A DNA stretch of 64,000 nt from Dehalococcoidia bacterium (GTDB taxonomy: Bacteria > Chloroflexota > Dehalococcoidia > E44-bin15). Below the pieces are notes generated by a model, which was not told where the DNA came from, did not search any database, and worked only from the letters and a program-made list of their open reading frames with translations. Every line of letters begins with the position of its first letter. The stretch's first letter is position 1. Positions 25,652-34,452 of this stretch are shown here, in pieces. Made by a program: the position numbers and the translations under genes. The stretch lies in NCBI GenBank assembly GCA_041649635.1, contig JBAZMV010000005.1:124001-188000 (forward strand), written 5' to 3'.

Positions 25652-26398
25652 ATGCAGCGCTTTCTTATAGACAGGCATTGCATTGACGCTGAAAGCGTCG
25701 TCCTTAAAGGCGAAGTTGTTCACCAGATCAGAGACGTGCTTAGGCTGCGGAAGGGCGCACGGATCGTGGTATTCAATGACGAAGGTTTAGAGTATACGGT
25801 CGTACTCGATAGCGTGAAGAAGGACCGCATCGCAGGCACTATCGAATCGACAAGAGAGCGCGTCGAGACGGCAGTCAAAATCACTCTATATCAGGCGCTA
25901 TTGAAATCAGACCGCTTCGAGTTCGTCCTGCAGAAGTGCACTGAGATAGGGGTCACCGAGTTCGTGCCGATTATGTGCTGTCGGTGCGTTGCCGGGAAGC
26001 CCGGCGCGAACAAGATACAGCGCTGGGAGAAGGTCATTAAAGAGGCGACGGAGCAGTCCGGCAGGAGTGTACCGCCCGCATTGAAGTCGACCGCATCTTT
26101 TGAGGACGCAATACGTTCGGCGCGTGGACTGTCCATAATTGCTAGCACAGGTTCCGCCTCGTTAAGTTTAAGGGAAATAATTCGTCCGACGGCTAACGTC
26201 AATATATTAATCGGGCCGGAGGGCGGCTTCACAGACGACGAATTGGAATCGGCGCGAAGACATGGCGTGAAAGAGGCCACTCTGGGACCGAATACATTGC
26301 GGGCGGAAACGGCGGGCCTGGTTGCGGCGACGGTGATTCTTTACGAATGGGGTGAATTGGATAGACCTACTTTAAATATTTTAAGTATGACAGAATGA
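25652..26398 (+). CDS. rsmE: 16S rRNA m3U1498 methyltransferase
   Basis: About 248 residues from ATG 25652; the frame opens at TTG 25625 over the dnaJ stop, but the family usually begins like MQRFLIDRHCI. A PUA-like N-terminal domain (IRDVLRLRKGARIVVFND) is followed by a SPOUT knot with IGPEGGFTDDELESA and LGPNTLRAETAG. It methylates U1498 of 16S rRNA. dnaJ-rsmE linkage is common in bacteria and supports the call. Confidence 0.94.
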   Translation: MQRFLIDRHCIDAESVVLKGEVVHQIRDVLRLRKGARIVVFNDEGLEYTVVLDSVKKDRIAGTIESTRERVETAVKITLYQALLKSDRFEFVLQKCTEIGVTEFVPIMCCRCVAGKPGANKIQRWEKVIKEATEQSGRSVPPALKSTASFEDAIRSARGLSIIASTGSASLSLREIIRPTANVNILIGPEGGFTDDELESARRHGVKEATLGPNTLRAETAGLVAATVILYEWGELDRPTLNILSMTE

Positions 26399-26458
26399 AT
26401 AGCTACAAAATGCTAGTACAAATAAAAAACTAATATGTTAGTATAGACAAAATATTAT

Positions 26459-27403
26459 GTGGGAGAAACTAACATTAAGCAATCATACGGACGTATCAAG
26501 ATAAGAAGTTCAAATCGAAAAAGTGAGATTGCTTTAACTATATTGCTCTTATCTATTATTACCGGCGTGGTCTTCATTGCGATGCATAAAACAAATTTTC
26601 ACAAAATAGAAGGGAAGATAGCTTTCGTCTCAAGTGCAATTGTCGACCAAGAAATCTATCTCATGTTAGATGACAATTGGAATATTACCAATTTGACAAA
26701 TACATCTGGCAGCAATGTGGCGCCAGCTTGGTCGACTGATGGTAAACGCATTGCCTTTACTTCAATGCGGGATGGAAACTGGGAAATATATGTAATGAAT
26801 GAAGATGGGTCAAATCAGATAAACCTCACGAATCATTCAGCAAATGAATCGGCTCCATGGTGGTCGCCGGACGGCAACAAAATTATATTCTTTTCTGACC
26901 GCGATGGTAACTATGAAATCTATACTATAAATTTTGATGGTTTAGAATTAGAACGTCTCACGAATAACTCTACTAACGATGCTTTGCCATCTTGGTCACC
27001 CGCTGGCAATTTGGTTGTATTCTCCTCCGACCGTGACGGCGACTATGAAGTGTATGTTATGAGCGATGACGGGTCAAACCAGGTACGCCTCACAAACAGT
27101 TCAGGTAGCGATATGTACGCTAGTATATCGCCTAATGAGGATAGGGTTATTTTTATGTCCGAGCGCACAGGCGATTACGAAATATATGTTATGAACCTTG
27201 ATGGTACTGACGTCACAAATCTGACCGATAGTCCATATTCCTGGGATGCTCATCCCTGCTGGTCACCTGATGGCGGCAAGATAGCGTTCTCATCAGACCG
27301 CGAGGGCGATCCCGATATATATATTATGGACGCTGACGGTACTAGTGTAACCAGACTAACCTACGAGTATTACAACGAGACCTTTCCGCGCTGGTGGCAA
27401 TAG
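26459..27403 (+). CDS. membrane-anchored TolB/PD40-like beta-propeller
   Basis: 314 residues from GTG 26459. A short basic N-terminus and one membrane helix (about 24-44, IALTILLLSIITGVVFIAM) tether about six WD40-like PD40 repeats of the type SPDGNKIIFFSDRDGNYEIY..DG..LTN. It probably faces the outside and binds a protein or glycan partner, but the ligand is not evident. The gene and its upstream spacer are clearly richer in A+T than the neighbours, which suggests recent acquisition. No ribosome site precedes the GTG; ATG 26581 would cut the helix. It converges on gpsA with a 20-nt gap. Confidence 0.82.
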   Translation: MGETNIKQSYGRIKIRSSNRKSEIALTILLLSIITGVVFIAMHKTNFHKIEGKIAFVSSAIVDQEIYLMLDDNWNITNLTNTSGSNVAPAWSTDGKRIAFTSMRDGNWEIYVMNEDGSNQINLTNHSANESAPWWSPDGNKIIFFSDRDGNYEIYTINFDGLELERLTNNSTNDALPSWSPAGNLVVFSSDRDGDYEVYVMSDDGSNQVRLTNSSGSDMYASISPNEDRVIFMSERTGDYEIYVMNLDGTDVTNLTDSPYSWDAHPCWSPDGGKIAFSSDREGDPDIYIMDADGTSVTRLTYEYYNETFPRWWQ

Positions 27404-27423
27404 TTCACTCGTTGCATAGTGAC

Positions 27424-28422
27424 TCAGTCAGACAAAGGTTGTAATTCGCCTATCAGCTCGGCCATGGCCTTCGCGGGGCTGAGTCCATTGTAAAGAACCT
27501 TGTAGATTCGCTCGGTAATGGGCATTTCGACGCCGAGCCCTCTAGCTATCTTGAGCGCGGCAGCCGTTGTGGGCACTCCTTCGACGGTGCTGCCCATGGA
27601 TTCGACCATCTCTTTCATCGAACGTCCGCGGGCCATCCCCTCACCAAGGGTGTGATTGCGGCTCAGCGTGCTGTCGCATGTGGCCAGTAGGTCGCCCAGA
27701 CCGGACAGGCCGAGGAAAGTGACAGGATTGGCGCCCAGCGCGACTCCCAGGCTCGCAATCTCGCTGAGCCCGTGCGCCATGTATGCGGCCTTCGCGTTGT
27801 TGCCGTAGCCCAGCCCGTCCACCATGCCGGCGCCCAGCGCTACTATGTTCTTCAGCGTGCCGCCCAGCTCTACTCCGACCACATCGCCGCTGGTATAGAC
27901 CTGAAACGAAGGGGAATTCAGTGCGCTTCGAGCCTCCTCCGCCGATTTCATGTCGTAGCCAGCTACCACGCTCGCGGCGGGAAGGCCGTTTGCTATCTCC
28001 TTGGACAGATTCGGGCCGGAGAGGGCGCACACATACGGCTTATATTCCACTCCCAGCTCATCGATGATGACCTCCGTCATCCGCTTGGTAGAGTCCAACT
28101 CGAAGCCCTTGGAGCAGCTGACTATAGTGGTCTTCAATGCAATGTGTCCCTTAGCCTGCTGTATATTTCTGCGCATGTCCTGCGAGGGAACCGCGATAAA
28201 GATGAGCGACGCGTTCCGCAAAACCTCGTCTATGCCGCCGAAAACCGACAGCGACGGCGGAAAACGCACGCCGGGCAACCTATCCGCGTTCTCGCGCTCA
28301 GCCGCCAGCTTCTCCGCCTCCTCAGGCGTGAAGCCCAGCAAAGCCACATCGATGCCTTTCCTCGCTATAATGATGGCAAGGGTTGTGCCCCAGCTCGTTG
28401 TACCGATGACGGCAACCTTCAT
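27424..28422 (-). CDS. gpsA: glycerol-3-phosphate dehydrogenase [NAD(P)+]
   Basis: 332 residues. Rossmann start MKVAVIGTTSWGTTLAIII (usual GxGxxG altered to GTTSWG), the VSCSKGFE loop, CALSGPNLSKEIANGLPAA, and KNIVALGAGMVDGLGYGNNAKAA with the catalytic Lys. It reduces dihydroxyacetone phosphate to sn-glycerol-3-phosphate for phospholipids. Last gene of argF-der-plsY-gpsA, overlapping plsY by 4 nt; PlsY uses its product. Confidence 0.95.
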   Translation of the reverse strand: MKVAVIGTTSWGTTLAIIIARKGIDVALLGFTPEEAEKLAAERENADRLPGVRFPPSLSVFGGIDEVLRNASLIFIAVPSQDMRRNIQQAKGHIALKTTIVSCSKGFELDSTKRMTEVIIDELGVEYKPYVCALSGPNLSKEIANGLPAASVVAGYDMKSAEEARSALNSPSFQVYTSGDVVGVELGGTLKNIVALGAGMVDGLGYGNNAKAAYMAHGLSEIASLGVALGANPVTFLGLSGLGDLLATCDSTLSRNHTLGEGMARGRSMKEMVESMGSTVEGVPTTAAALKIARGLGVEMPITERIYKVLYNGLSPAKAMAELIGELQPLSD

Positions 28423-29057
28423 TTCACTTTAACCTTCTGCCCGATCTTTGACTCGGTTCCCGCCAGCAGCCTCTTTATATTGCCGCGGTGGCGGAATATG
28501 ACTATGGGAGCGACAACCAGAGAGAACGCCATGTAAGCGGCGGGCCCCGAATAACATGTAAAGAATACAACCATAGACACTACCAGCGCAATCGCCGCAA
28601 TTATAGAGCCCAAAGATATGTAGCGGAAGGCCAGCGCCATCAGCAGAAACACTGCCAGACATATTAGACCAACCTGCCATGATAAAACCAGGATGGCCCC
28701 CGCCGCCGTAGCTATGCCCTTTCCGCCCCTGAAGCCGATGTAGATCGGCCAGCTATGGCCGATAACGGCGGAAGCTCCCCCCGCCATCTGGCCCCAGTAC
28801 ACCATGTCATGATTGGCCGAATAAAAGACAGCCCACGCCAGGGCTACGACCCCGGCCCCCTTAAATACGTCGAAGATTAAGACGATCAGTCCGGCCTTGG
28901 CCCCGACCGTGCGCATGACGTTGGTCATGCCCATGCTGCCGCTGCCGTATTCGCGCACGTCGATTCCGCGCGTCATCTTGCCTATGATAACGCCGAACGG
29001 TATCGCTCCCACAAGATATCCTATGACCACCATGCCGATAAATTGCAGTGCGATCAT
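28419..29057 (-). CDS. plsY: glycerol-3-phosphate acyltransferase PlsY
   Basis: 212 residues, an integral membrane enzyme with about five to six helices. The three family motifs are visible: GSGSMGMTNVMR, FRGGKGIATAAG and IVIFRHRGNIKRLL. It acylates glycerol-3-phosphate with acyl-phosphate. ATGA overlaps join it to der upstream and gpsA downstream. Confidence 0.95.
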   Translation of the reverse strand: MIALQFIGMVVIGYLVGAIPFGVIIGKMTRGIDVREYGSGSMGMTNVMRTVGAKAGLIVLIFDVFKGAGVVALAWAVFYSANHDMVYWGQMAGGASAVIGHSWPIYIGFRGGKGIATAAGAILVLSWQVGLICLAVFLLMALAFRYISLGSIIAAIALVVSMVVFFTCYSGPAAYMAFSLVVAPIVIFRHRGNIKRLLAGTESKIGQKVKVK

Positions 29058-30367
29058 TGTCCTCCCTTCTGTTTGAAGACAAGTTTCAACGGAGTGCCCC
29101 TGAATCCAAAGCTCCGCCTCAGCTGGTTTTCCAGATATCTTTCATACGAGAAATGCAGTAGCGACTTATCGTTTATCGAGAAAACGAAGGTCGGAGGATT
29201 GATCTCCGCTTGGGTCGTGTAGGTGATGTTGAGCTTTCTGCCCCTGACCGAAGGAGGGGAATGCGCGGCGACCATGTCACGGACGGCGTTATTGAGATAA
29301 GCCGTAGGGATGCGCTTGCATCTCTCCGCGTAGACTTCCCGTGCGGCTTTAAGGACATTCTTTATCCCTCTGCCGTGCAGCGCGGAGATGAAAACTATGG
29401 GCACATCGGGCATGAATTTCAGTTTGCTGCGGATGTCGGCGACATACTGCCGCCTTTCGGCCGTGTCTTCGACAAGGTCCCATTTGTTAACTACAACCAC
29501 CATGCCTTTGTATGCCTCGGATACGAAGCCGGCGATGTGCAGGTCCTGAGCCGCCAGCAGGTCCGTAGCCTCTGTCACGAGGATAGTGATATCGGAGCGC
29601 TCGATGGCTTGCGATGCCCTGTCAACGCTGTAGCGCTCAATGCCCCTGTCTATGCGCCCGCGCCGCCGTATGCCCGCCGTGTCGATGAGCAATACGCGCT
29701 CGCCGTTCCATTCGAACATCGTGTCGATGGCGTCCCTGGTCGTGCCGGGCTTGTCCGATACGATGACGCGCTCCTTGCCCAGGATGGCGTTCAGCAGCAT
29801 CGATTTACCGACGTTGGGCCGGCCCACGATGGCTATTTTCATCACGGCCTGTTCCGCCTCGGAGTGAACCTCGGGCAGATGCTTAGCGACCGCGTCTATC
29901 AGGTCGTGGATGCCCGTGCCGTGATAGGCGCTGATAGGAACGGGGTCGCCCAGAGCAAGTTCGTAGAACTGGGCCGCGCTGTAGCCCCGCTGCTCGTTAT
30001 CGGCCTTGTTCGCGGCCAGCACCAGCGGCTTGCCGCTGCGCCGCAGCAACTCGGCCAGATCCTTGTCGACTACAGTAATGCCATCCAGAACATCGATAAC
30101 GAATATGATGACATCGGCTTCCTCGATCGCGGTTACCACCTGATGTTTAATAAGTTGCTCGATACTGGTCGAAGGGTCGGCTAGAAGGCCGCCGGTGTCG
30201 ATTAGGGAAAAAGATTTTTCCTTCCATGAGATGTCGGCATAGAGGCGGTCGCGGGTGGTGCCGGGCTCGTCCTCGACGATGGCCACCCGCCTTCCCACCA
30301 GGCGGTTGAACAGTGTGGACTTGCCTACGTTGGGCCGTCCTATGATGGCGACTATAGGCTTGGTCAT
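29054..30367 (-). CDS. der: ribosome-assembly GTPase Der (EngA)
   Basis: 437 residues from ATG 30367 (MTKPIVAIIGRPNVGKS), which overlaps the argF stop by 4 nt; the frame is open 80 codons upstream inside argF, but that part is out-of-frame argF sequence. Two tandem G domains: GRPNVGKSTLFNRL, DTGG, NKAD, then GRPNVGKSMLLNAI, DTAG, NKWD. A C-terminal KH-like domain ends in FGFRGTPLKLVFKQK. It matures the 50S subunit. Confidence 0.96.
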   Translation of the reverse strand: MTKPIVAIIGRPNVGKSTLFNRLVGRRVAIVEDEPGTTRDRLYADISWKEKSFSLIDTGGLLADPSTSIEQLIKHQVVTAIEEADVIIFVIDVLDGITVVDKDLAELLRRSGKPLVLAANKADNEQRGYSAAQFYELALGDPVPISAYHGTGIHDLIDAVAKHLPEVHSEAEQAVMKIAIVGRPNVGKSMLLNAILGKERVIVSDKPGTTRDAIDTMFEWNGERVLLIDTAGIRRRGRIDRGIERYSVDRASQAIERSDITILVTEATDLLAAQDLHIAGFVSEAYKGMVVVVNKWDLVEDTAERRQYVADIRSKLKFMPDVPIVFISALHGRGIKNVLKAAREVYAERCKRIPTAYLNNAVRDMVAAHSPPSVRGRKLNITYTTQAEINPPTFVFSINDKSLLHFSYERYLENQLRRSFGFRGTPLKLVFKQKGGQ

Positions 30368-31257
30368 TTCATCAGCTTTACAAGTATTGCCTTCTGCATA
30401 TGGAGGCGGTTCTCCGCCTGGTCGAAAACTACCGAGTGCGGATTCCTCAGCATGCCCGCGGCGACCTCCTCGCCGTAGTGCGCCGGAAGCGGATGCATGA
30501 GTATCACGTCTTTCTTGGCGACGGCTATCAGCTTGCCGTTCACCTGGTAGCCGGAGAAATCCTTGCGGCGTTTCGCCGACTCCTCTTCCTGACCCATGCT
30601 GGTCCACACATCGGTATATATAACGTCGGCGCCGCTAACCGCCTTTTTCGGATCGTCTGTGATTACAACGCGGCCCTTCTTCCCTTTGGCCTTGAGCAAC
30701 ATCGCTTTCGACGGAGCATATCCGGCGGGGCAGGCGATGCGAAACTCCATGCCCGTGATGGCGCAGGCCAGGAGCAGGCTGTTGGCGCAGTTGTTGGCAT
30801 CGCCGATATAAGCTACGGACAATCCCTTCAGCGCCCCCTTTTTCTCGTAGATAGTCTGCAGATCGGCCAGTATCTGGCACGGGTGCTCCTCATCGGATAG
30901 GCCGTTGATCACGGGTACGGTCGCATATTTCGCCAGTTGCACGACTGTATCATGAGAGAAGGTGCGGGCCATGATGCCGTGAACATAGCGCGAGAGCACC
31001 GCGGCCACGTCCTCAACCGGCTCGCGCTTCCCCAGCCCTATCTCGGCGGGTGACAGATATATCGAGTGCCCGCCCAGTTCGTACATGCCTACGTCAAAGC
31101 TGACGCGCGTGCGCAGCGAAGGCTTCTCGAAGATCAACGCCAGCGTCTTGCCTGCAAGCTGTTTGCCGATGCGCTTGCGCTTAAGCTCGATGGCGCTGTC
31201 TATCAGTCCCTGTATGTCTTTGGATGACAAATCGGCTATGGATATTAAGTCTTTCAT
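30364..31257 (-). CDS. argF: ornithine carbamoyltransferase, divergent ornithine loop
   Basis: 297 residues, cytosolic. It makes citrulline from ornithine and carbamoyl phosphate in arginine synthesis. Carbamoyl-phosphate binding FEKPSLRTR (usual STRTR) and DEEHPCQ are present. The ornithine-site motif, normally HCLP, reads HPLPAHYGEE, so the Cys is Pro. Overall it matches OTC better than aspartate transcarbamoylase, but a related carbamoyltransferase cannot be excluded by eye. First gene of a four-gene operon, with an extended -10 promoter 24 nt upstream and AAGGAACGG as ribosome site. Confidence 0.88.
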   Translation of the reverse strand: MKDLISIADLSSKDIQGLIDSAIELKRKRIGKQLAGKTLALIFEKPSLRTRVSFDVGMYELGGHSIYLSPAEIGLGKREPVEDVAAVLSRYVHGIMARTFSHDTVVQLAKYATVPVINGLSDEEHPCQILADLQTIYEKKGALKGLSVAYIGDANNCANSLLLACAITGMEFRIACPAGYAPSKAMLLKAKGKKGRVVITDDPKKAVSGADVIYTDVWTSMGQEEESAKRRKDFSGYQVNGKLIAVAKKDVILMHPLPAHYGEEVAAGMLRNPHSVVFDQAENRLHMQKAILVKLMK

Positions 31258-31280
31258 GTTTCCGTTCCTTGAATGGGACT

Positions 31281-31289
31281 AGTATATCA
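31281..31289 (-). promoter_or_regulatory. extended -10 promoter of the argF operon
   Basis: TGA-TATACT on the minus strand (31289-31281), with no good -35. Predicted start near 31274, 17 nt before argF. No ARG box was recognised. Confidence 0.55.
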
Positions 31290-31326
31290 TATTTGAATTT
31301 AAAACTAGAACAAGCGGGGAAAAAGG

Positions 31327-31354
31327 TAGGGGCACAGCATGTTGCGCCCCTATG
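31327..31354 (+). repeat. 28-nt GTAG palindrome
   Basis: Arm GTAGGGGCACAGCA followed by TGTTGCGCCCCTAT, imperfect. Same arm as 58272-58299. Confidence 0.85.
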
Positions 31355-31398
31355 TAGCATAATATAACGCGTTATAAAAATCCGAGATGGATTTTCAC

Positions 31399-31833
31399 TT
31401 ATTGCTTGATAAGAATAATCGAGTTATCCTCGGCAAATGATGTCGGTCTAACACCGCCCGCTTCTCCTAGTGCGAGCTCCAGATTTGAACCATTGAGCTG
31501 ATAGATGCCCATTGCAGTTTTTCCTTCGTACTCAGGACCATATTCATCTGTGACAATGTAAAAGTCGATCGTCTTGGGATTGGCTACGGTATTAAGAGTA
31601 AATGTCCCTGAAATATCTTTCCCATTGTTTGTTACCGCTAAATCATCACCGTTAAAGGTAAACGTAATATCGTATGTTCTACACGGAGGTGTATAGCATG
31701 TCTCGGTTAAGATCCCGACCCATGTCCCCTGCAATTCAGTATTGCCTGACGAAGATGTGTCGCTCGATCCACACCCGACGATGACAATGGTTATTATCAA
31801 AACAGGAATGATGGAAAGAAAGAATTTCTTCAT
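31399..31833 (-). CDS. small lipoprotein, TIGR03067-like domain
   Basis: 144 residues. Lipoprotein signal peptide with lipobox IVGC (Cys21), a Ser/Thr linker, then a lipocalin-like beta domain: LQGTW at the start and PKTIDFYIV with EGKTAMGIYQLNGSNLELAL, close to the TIGR03067 signature seen in planctomycete and other envelope proteins. Exported and membrane-tethered; ligand unknown. Composition is AT-richer than the argF operon. Confidence 0.75.
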   Translation of the reverse strand: MKKFFLSIIPVLIITIVIVGCGSSDTSSSGNTELQGTWVGILTETCYTPPCRTYDITFTFNGDDLAVTNNGKDISGTFTLNTVANPKTIDFYIVTDEYGPEYEGKTAMGIYQLNGSNLELALGEAGGVRPTSFAEDNSIILIKQ

Positions 31834-31896
31834 TTAATACCCCTTCTTTTTTTGCTCGGCGTTGCGTTCTTTACATCGCCGAATGAGGTAGTGCTT

Positions 31897-31921
31897 ATTG
31901 AAGGTGAAGAACACCTTCAAC
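31897..31921. repeat. AGGTG/CACCT hairpin repeat, inverted copy
   Basis: TTGAAGGTG-AAGAA-CACCTTCAA, the reverse complement of the form at 12266, located between the two lipoprotein genes. Confidence 0.85.
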
Positions 31922-31945
31922 AGCGAAAATAAATCGATACTATGT

Positions 31946-32560
31946 TCACTCTATGGTTACCGAGGCGTCGACCCATGTCGCGGTAATCTCGAGGATTTGT
32001 GTATTAACAATAGTCAGATGGCCCGCCGGGTCCCCGAGACCCTCAACGAAAGATATGGTGCTGGAATCGCCGGGGTCGCCCATGATTTTAAAATATATAT
32101 CGGCTAAATAGCCTTCGCCGCTTATACTATCGGCGCCGGCGCTGGCCGGCACGGTATTGAATATCCTCAAGGTGCCCTGGGTATTCGCCGGCACGTAGCC
32201 CCATTCTTCGATACGTGTTGCTGTATCGGAAATATCGCCTACGCGTACGTCCTGAACCCTGATGACGTCCGGGTCGTAAGATATGTCATATTGCGCGATA
32301 AAGAAGCCGTCTACCGGGGTGATTGCAACATAAGCGTGGAAATAACGTCCGGAGCTCTTCTTCACGGTTTCCGGCGCATCGATCGAGACGGTTACAGAAG
32401 CCGCGGCGGGTGTTGTTGCCGTTGGCGTTACCGTCGGCTGTTGCGTAACGGAAGCGGCAGGCGTGGGCGTCGGTTCCTGTTCAGAGTTGGAATTACAGGC
32501 AACAGCAGCCAACAGTGAAATACCCAGCAGCGCTAATAAAGTTATCCTCGTCAGTCTCAT
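31946..32560 (-). CDS. lipoprotein with a cohesin-like domain
   Basis: 204 residues. Lipobox AVAC (Cys22) after a hydrophobic signal, a Thr/Pro/Ala-rich spacer (about 25-55), then one cohesin-type beta-sandwich with FIAQYDISYDPDVIRVQDV, TLRIFNTV and LADIYFKIMGDPGDSSTISF. Single cohesin domains outside cellulosomes are common in envelope proteins of archaea and Chloroflexota; the partner dockerin is not in this window. It has its own promoter (32631-32659). Confidence 0.8.
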   Translation of the reverse strand: MRLTRITLLALLGISLLAAVACNSNSEQEPTPTPAASVTQQPTVTPTATTPAAASVTVSIDAPETVKKSSGRYFHAYVAITPVDGFFIAQYDISYDPDVIRVQDVRVGDISDTATRIEEWGYVPANTQGTLRIFNTVPASAGADSISGEGYLADIYFKIMGDPGDSSTISFVEGLGDPAGHLTIVNTQILEITATWVDASVTIE

Positions 32561-32606
32561 ATCGTATTCCCTTCAGTCCAGAGTTTATCTGTATACATAT
32601 GGATCT

Positions 32607-32664
32607 ATTCGTGATTTATGGATTTGGTATAGTTTAAATGGACATCGGGTTTTTGTCAAAGCAA
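32607..32664 (-). promoter_or_regulatory. promoter copy A, duplicated 58-nt element
   Basis: On the minus strand, -35 TTGACA (32659-32654), 17-nt spacer and -10 TAAACT (32636-32631), directing the cohesin lipoprotein. The 58 nt from 32607 to 32664 align without gaps to 34381-34438, including the sequence between the -10 and the distal ATTCGT. Confidence 0.7.
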
Positions 32665-32683
32665 CAATTGATTTCTGCTCGGT

Positions 32684-32746
32684 GTGGTGTTCTTCACCTC
32701 GCTGACAGCGACCCATAGATTGTTGAAGGTAAAGAACACCTTTAAC
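32684..32746. repeat. two AGGTG/CACCT-type hairpins
   Basis: A degenerate copy near 32684-32705 (GGTGTTCTTCACC core) and one at 32722-32746 (GTTGAAGGT-AAAGA-ACACCTTTAAC). Confidence 0.7.
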
Positions 32747-32750
32747 AGCA

Positions 32751-33239
32751 TTAACTAGTGGCTTCTTTTCTGCTAGTAAATTTATAACTTGCGCTGACTG
32801 CAAGCCCCATGCTGGTTGCCGACTTAGCCATATGGTTAATATTAAATTTAACATAGCCATGAAATATCTGTTTGTCTAGTATCCTGATATCAACCTCGAA
32901 AGTCGTATTCTCTGATTTCCTACGTTTGGGACAATGACCCTTATATCCTCCCTTTCCTTTTTTAAAAGACTCTGCTATAGTATTCGTCACCCCATTAATA
33001 TCAACGTTTAAATGATCATCTTTTTCATCCCAGCGAAATAAAAATGAAGGCGGAACGCCTTCCTTATTCCGTAGTTCAGCAATCACAAGACGCCCATCTG
33101 GTGCTGTTCTTCGTTCCTTATACTCTTCCAAGATATAATCTTTATCACAATAACAAACTTGCCACGAAACGTTAAATGCCCCATCAGCTCCCTGCTCAAA
33201 GTTGTCACCTTTATATTTTGCGCCTTTCCAATGGGACAT
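32751..33239 (-). CDS. unknown protein of AT-rich pair
   Basis: 162 residues, not recognised. No signal peptide or membrane helix. It is Lys- and charge-rich, starts MSHWKGAKYKGDNFEQ and includes two close cysteines (CYCDKD) and KGHCPKRRK. ATG 33239 follows AGGAGGGAAGTC and overlaps the end of the upstream membrane-protein gene by 29 nt, so the two are co-expressed and may form one system. Base composition is much richer in A+T than the flanks. Confidence 0.7.
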   Translation of the reverse strand: MSHWKGAKYKGDNFEQGADGAFNVSWQVCYCDKDYILEEYKERRTAPDGRLVIAELRNKEGVPPSFLFRWDEKDDHLNVDINGVTNTIAESFKKGKGGYKGHCPKRRKSENTTFEVDIRILDKQIFHGYVKFNINHMAKSATSMGLAVSASYKFTSRKEATS

Positions 33240-34293
33240 GACTTCCCTCCTTTCTGCTATTATTAGTTGTGATCAACTCGCATTCCTGTTCCCTAAAGCA
33301 CTGCAAACTGCATAAAAGGCCACAGAGAGATTCTCTGGAGATACTTTTAAACGTATTAGGAAGACTAAAAATAAATATGAAGAATCCAGTTATTAGTCCC
33401 AACGTAGCTCCTACCAGAGAAATCACTAATCCATAACTAACTTGACAGGAACTAGAAAATCCATCACGAGTTATTGAGAAAAATGCGCTTGATATAACTG
33501 CAGACAAAAAACAGACGAGTATCACTGCGTTAGAAAATAGCAAAATCCTGGACTGCCGAATTCTAGATCTCTGATGCAGAACGACAAGAGCGATCACAGA
33601 AAAAACTGCAATAAAAATCCCAAAAATAAAGGATGTGATCGCTTTATTGTAATCAGTAATCCCGTAGTGTATATATTGTGATAGACTCCAACCCGAGATT
33701 GATAACCCATTTGACTGTATCCACGGTTGAAATACTCCTACAACTATTAGTATTGAGAATAACAAAGCTATAAGATACAGAATTTTATGAGTCACTCGAC
33801 TAACATCCCATCTAACTCTGCGACGAACATATTGAAGAAAGATTGCTATGACGTTACCAGAATCCCTTCCTGTACCAGCACCTACCACAACTAAAGAAGT
33901 AACACAATATATTAATGCAAGAGTTGTCCATTTGTTATCGTAAAAGGTTAAGCCTGCCCCTACTAATCCTAAAGACAATGATACATGTACGAGATTAATT
34001 CCAGCTAATTGAGCTCCAATTTGTTTCCACCAGTTATAAGGTAAGAACTTGTCAAAATATATGAAAAAACCTGCTATAGTAAGAAATGCCATAAAACATA
34101 TAACGACATATATAAGCGGTGCATTGATTCGTGTTAAAGTACCACTTAAAGCTGCAGCCACTCCGAAACAAGACAACCCCTTAGATTTTATGTACTTTTG
34201 ACTATTTGTTTTTAAAATCTCCAGTTTATATGAACTCAGATGATGCAAGTCCGGCAAATCATTATTATTTGTACTATTAAAGTCATTTACCAT
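33211..34293 (-). CDS. polytopic membrane protein, unknown function
   Basis: About 360 residues from ATG 34293 (MVNDFNSTNNNDLP), preceded by AAGG; the frame opens further upstream at 34353. Roughly eight hydrophobic helices, for example APLIYVVICFMAFLTIAG, ILYLIALLFSILIVVGVF and GLVISLVGATLGLITGFFIF. A Cys-containing cytosolic tail reads CGLLCSLQCFREQEC. No transporter or enzyme motif recognised. AT-rich, paired by overlap with 32751-33239 and driven by a duplicated promoter, so probably acquired together. Confidence 0.72.
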   Translation of the reverse strand: MVNDFNSTNNNDLPDLHHLSSYKLEILKTNSQKYIKSKGLSCFGVAAALSGTLTRINAPLIYVVICFMAFLTIAGFFIYFDKFLPYNWWKQIGAQLAGINLVHVSLSLGLVGAGLTFYDNKWTTLALIYCVTSLVVVGAGTGRDSGNVIAIFLQYVRRRVRWDVSRVTHKILYLIALLFSILIVVGVFQPWIQSNGLSISGWSLSQYIHYGITDYNKAITSFIFGIFIAVFSVIALVVLHQRSRIRQSRILLFSNAVILVCFLSAVISSAFFSITRDGFSSSCQVSYGLVISLVGATLGLITGFFIFIFSLPNTFKSISRESLCGLLCSLQCFREQECELITTNNSRKEGSHVPLERRKI

Positions 34294-34380
34294 GATCGAC
34301 CTTGTTTCTTTATCCAATGTGCGGGTTCTGCAATATCGGACACTTATTATCATCTGCCATTTGATAACTCCATTGGGTTT

Positions 34381-34438
34381 ATTCGTAACTCATGAGGTGG
34401 GTATAGTTTAAATGGACATAGTCTTTTTGTCAAAGCAA
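34381..34438 (-). promoter_or_regulatory. promoter copy B, duplicated 58-nt element
   Basis: -35 TTGACA (34433-34428), 17-nt spacer and -10 TAAACT (34410-34405) on the minus strand, directing the AT-rich pair. Colinear with 32607-32664, so the two copies bracket that pair as a direct repeat. Confidence 0.7.
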
Positions 34439-34452
34439 AGACCGCGATAACG

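Noticed and set aside
30368..30607. 80-residue extension of Der
   Set aside because: Lies inside argF in another frame. The family start MTKPIVAIIGRPNVGKS and the ATGA overlap mark 30367.
31946..32560. Cellulosome component
   Set aside because: A single cohesin-like domain on a lipoprotein with no dockerin or glycosidase nearby does not support a cellulosome.
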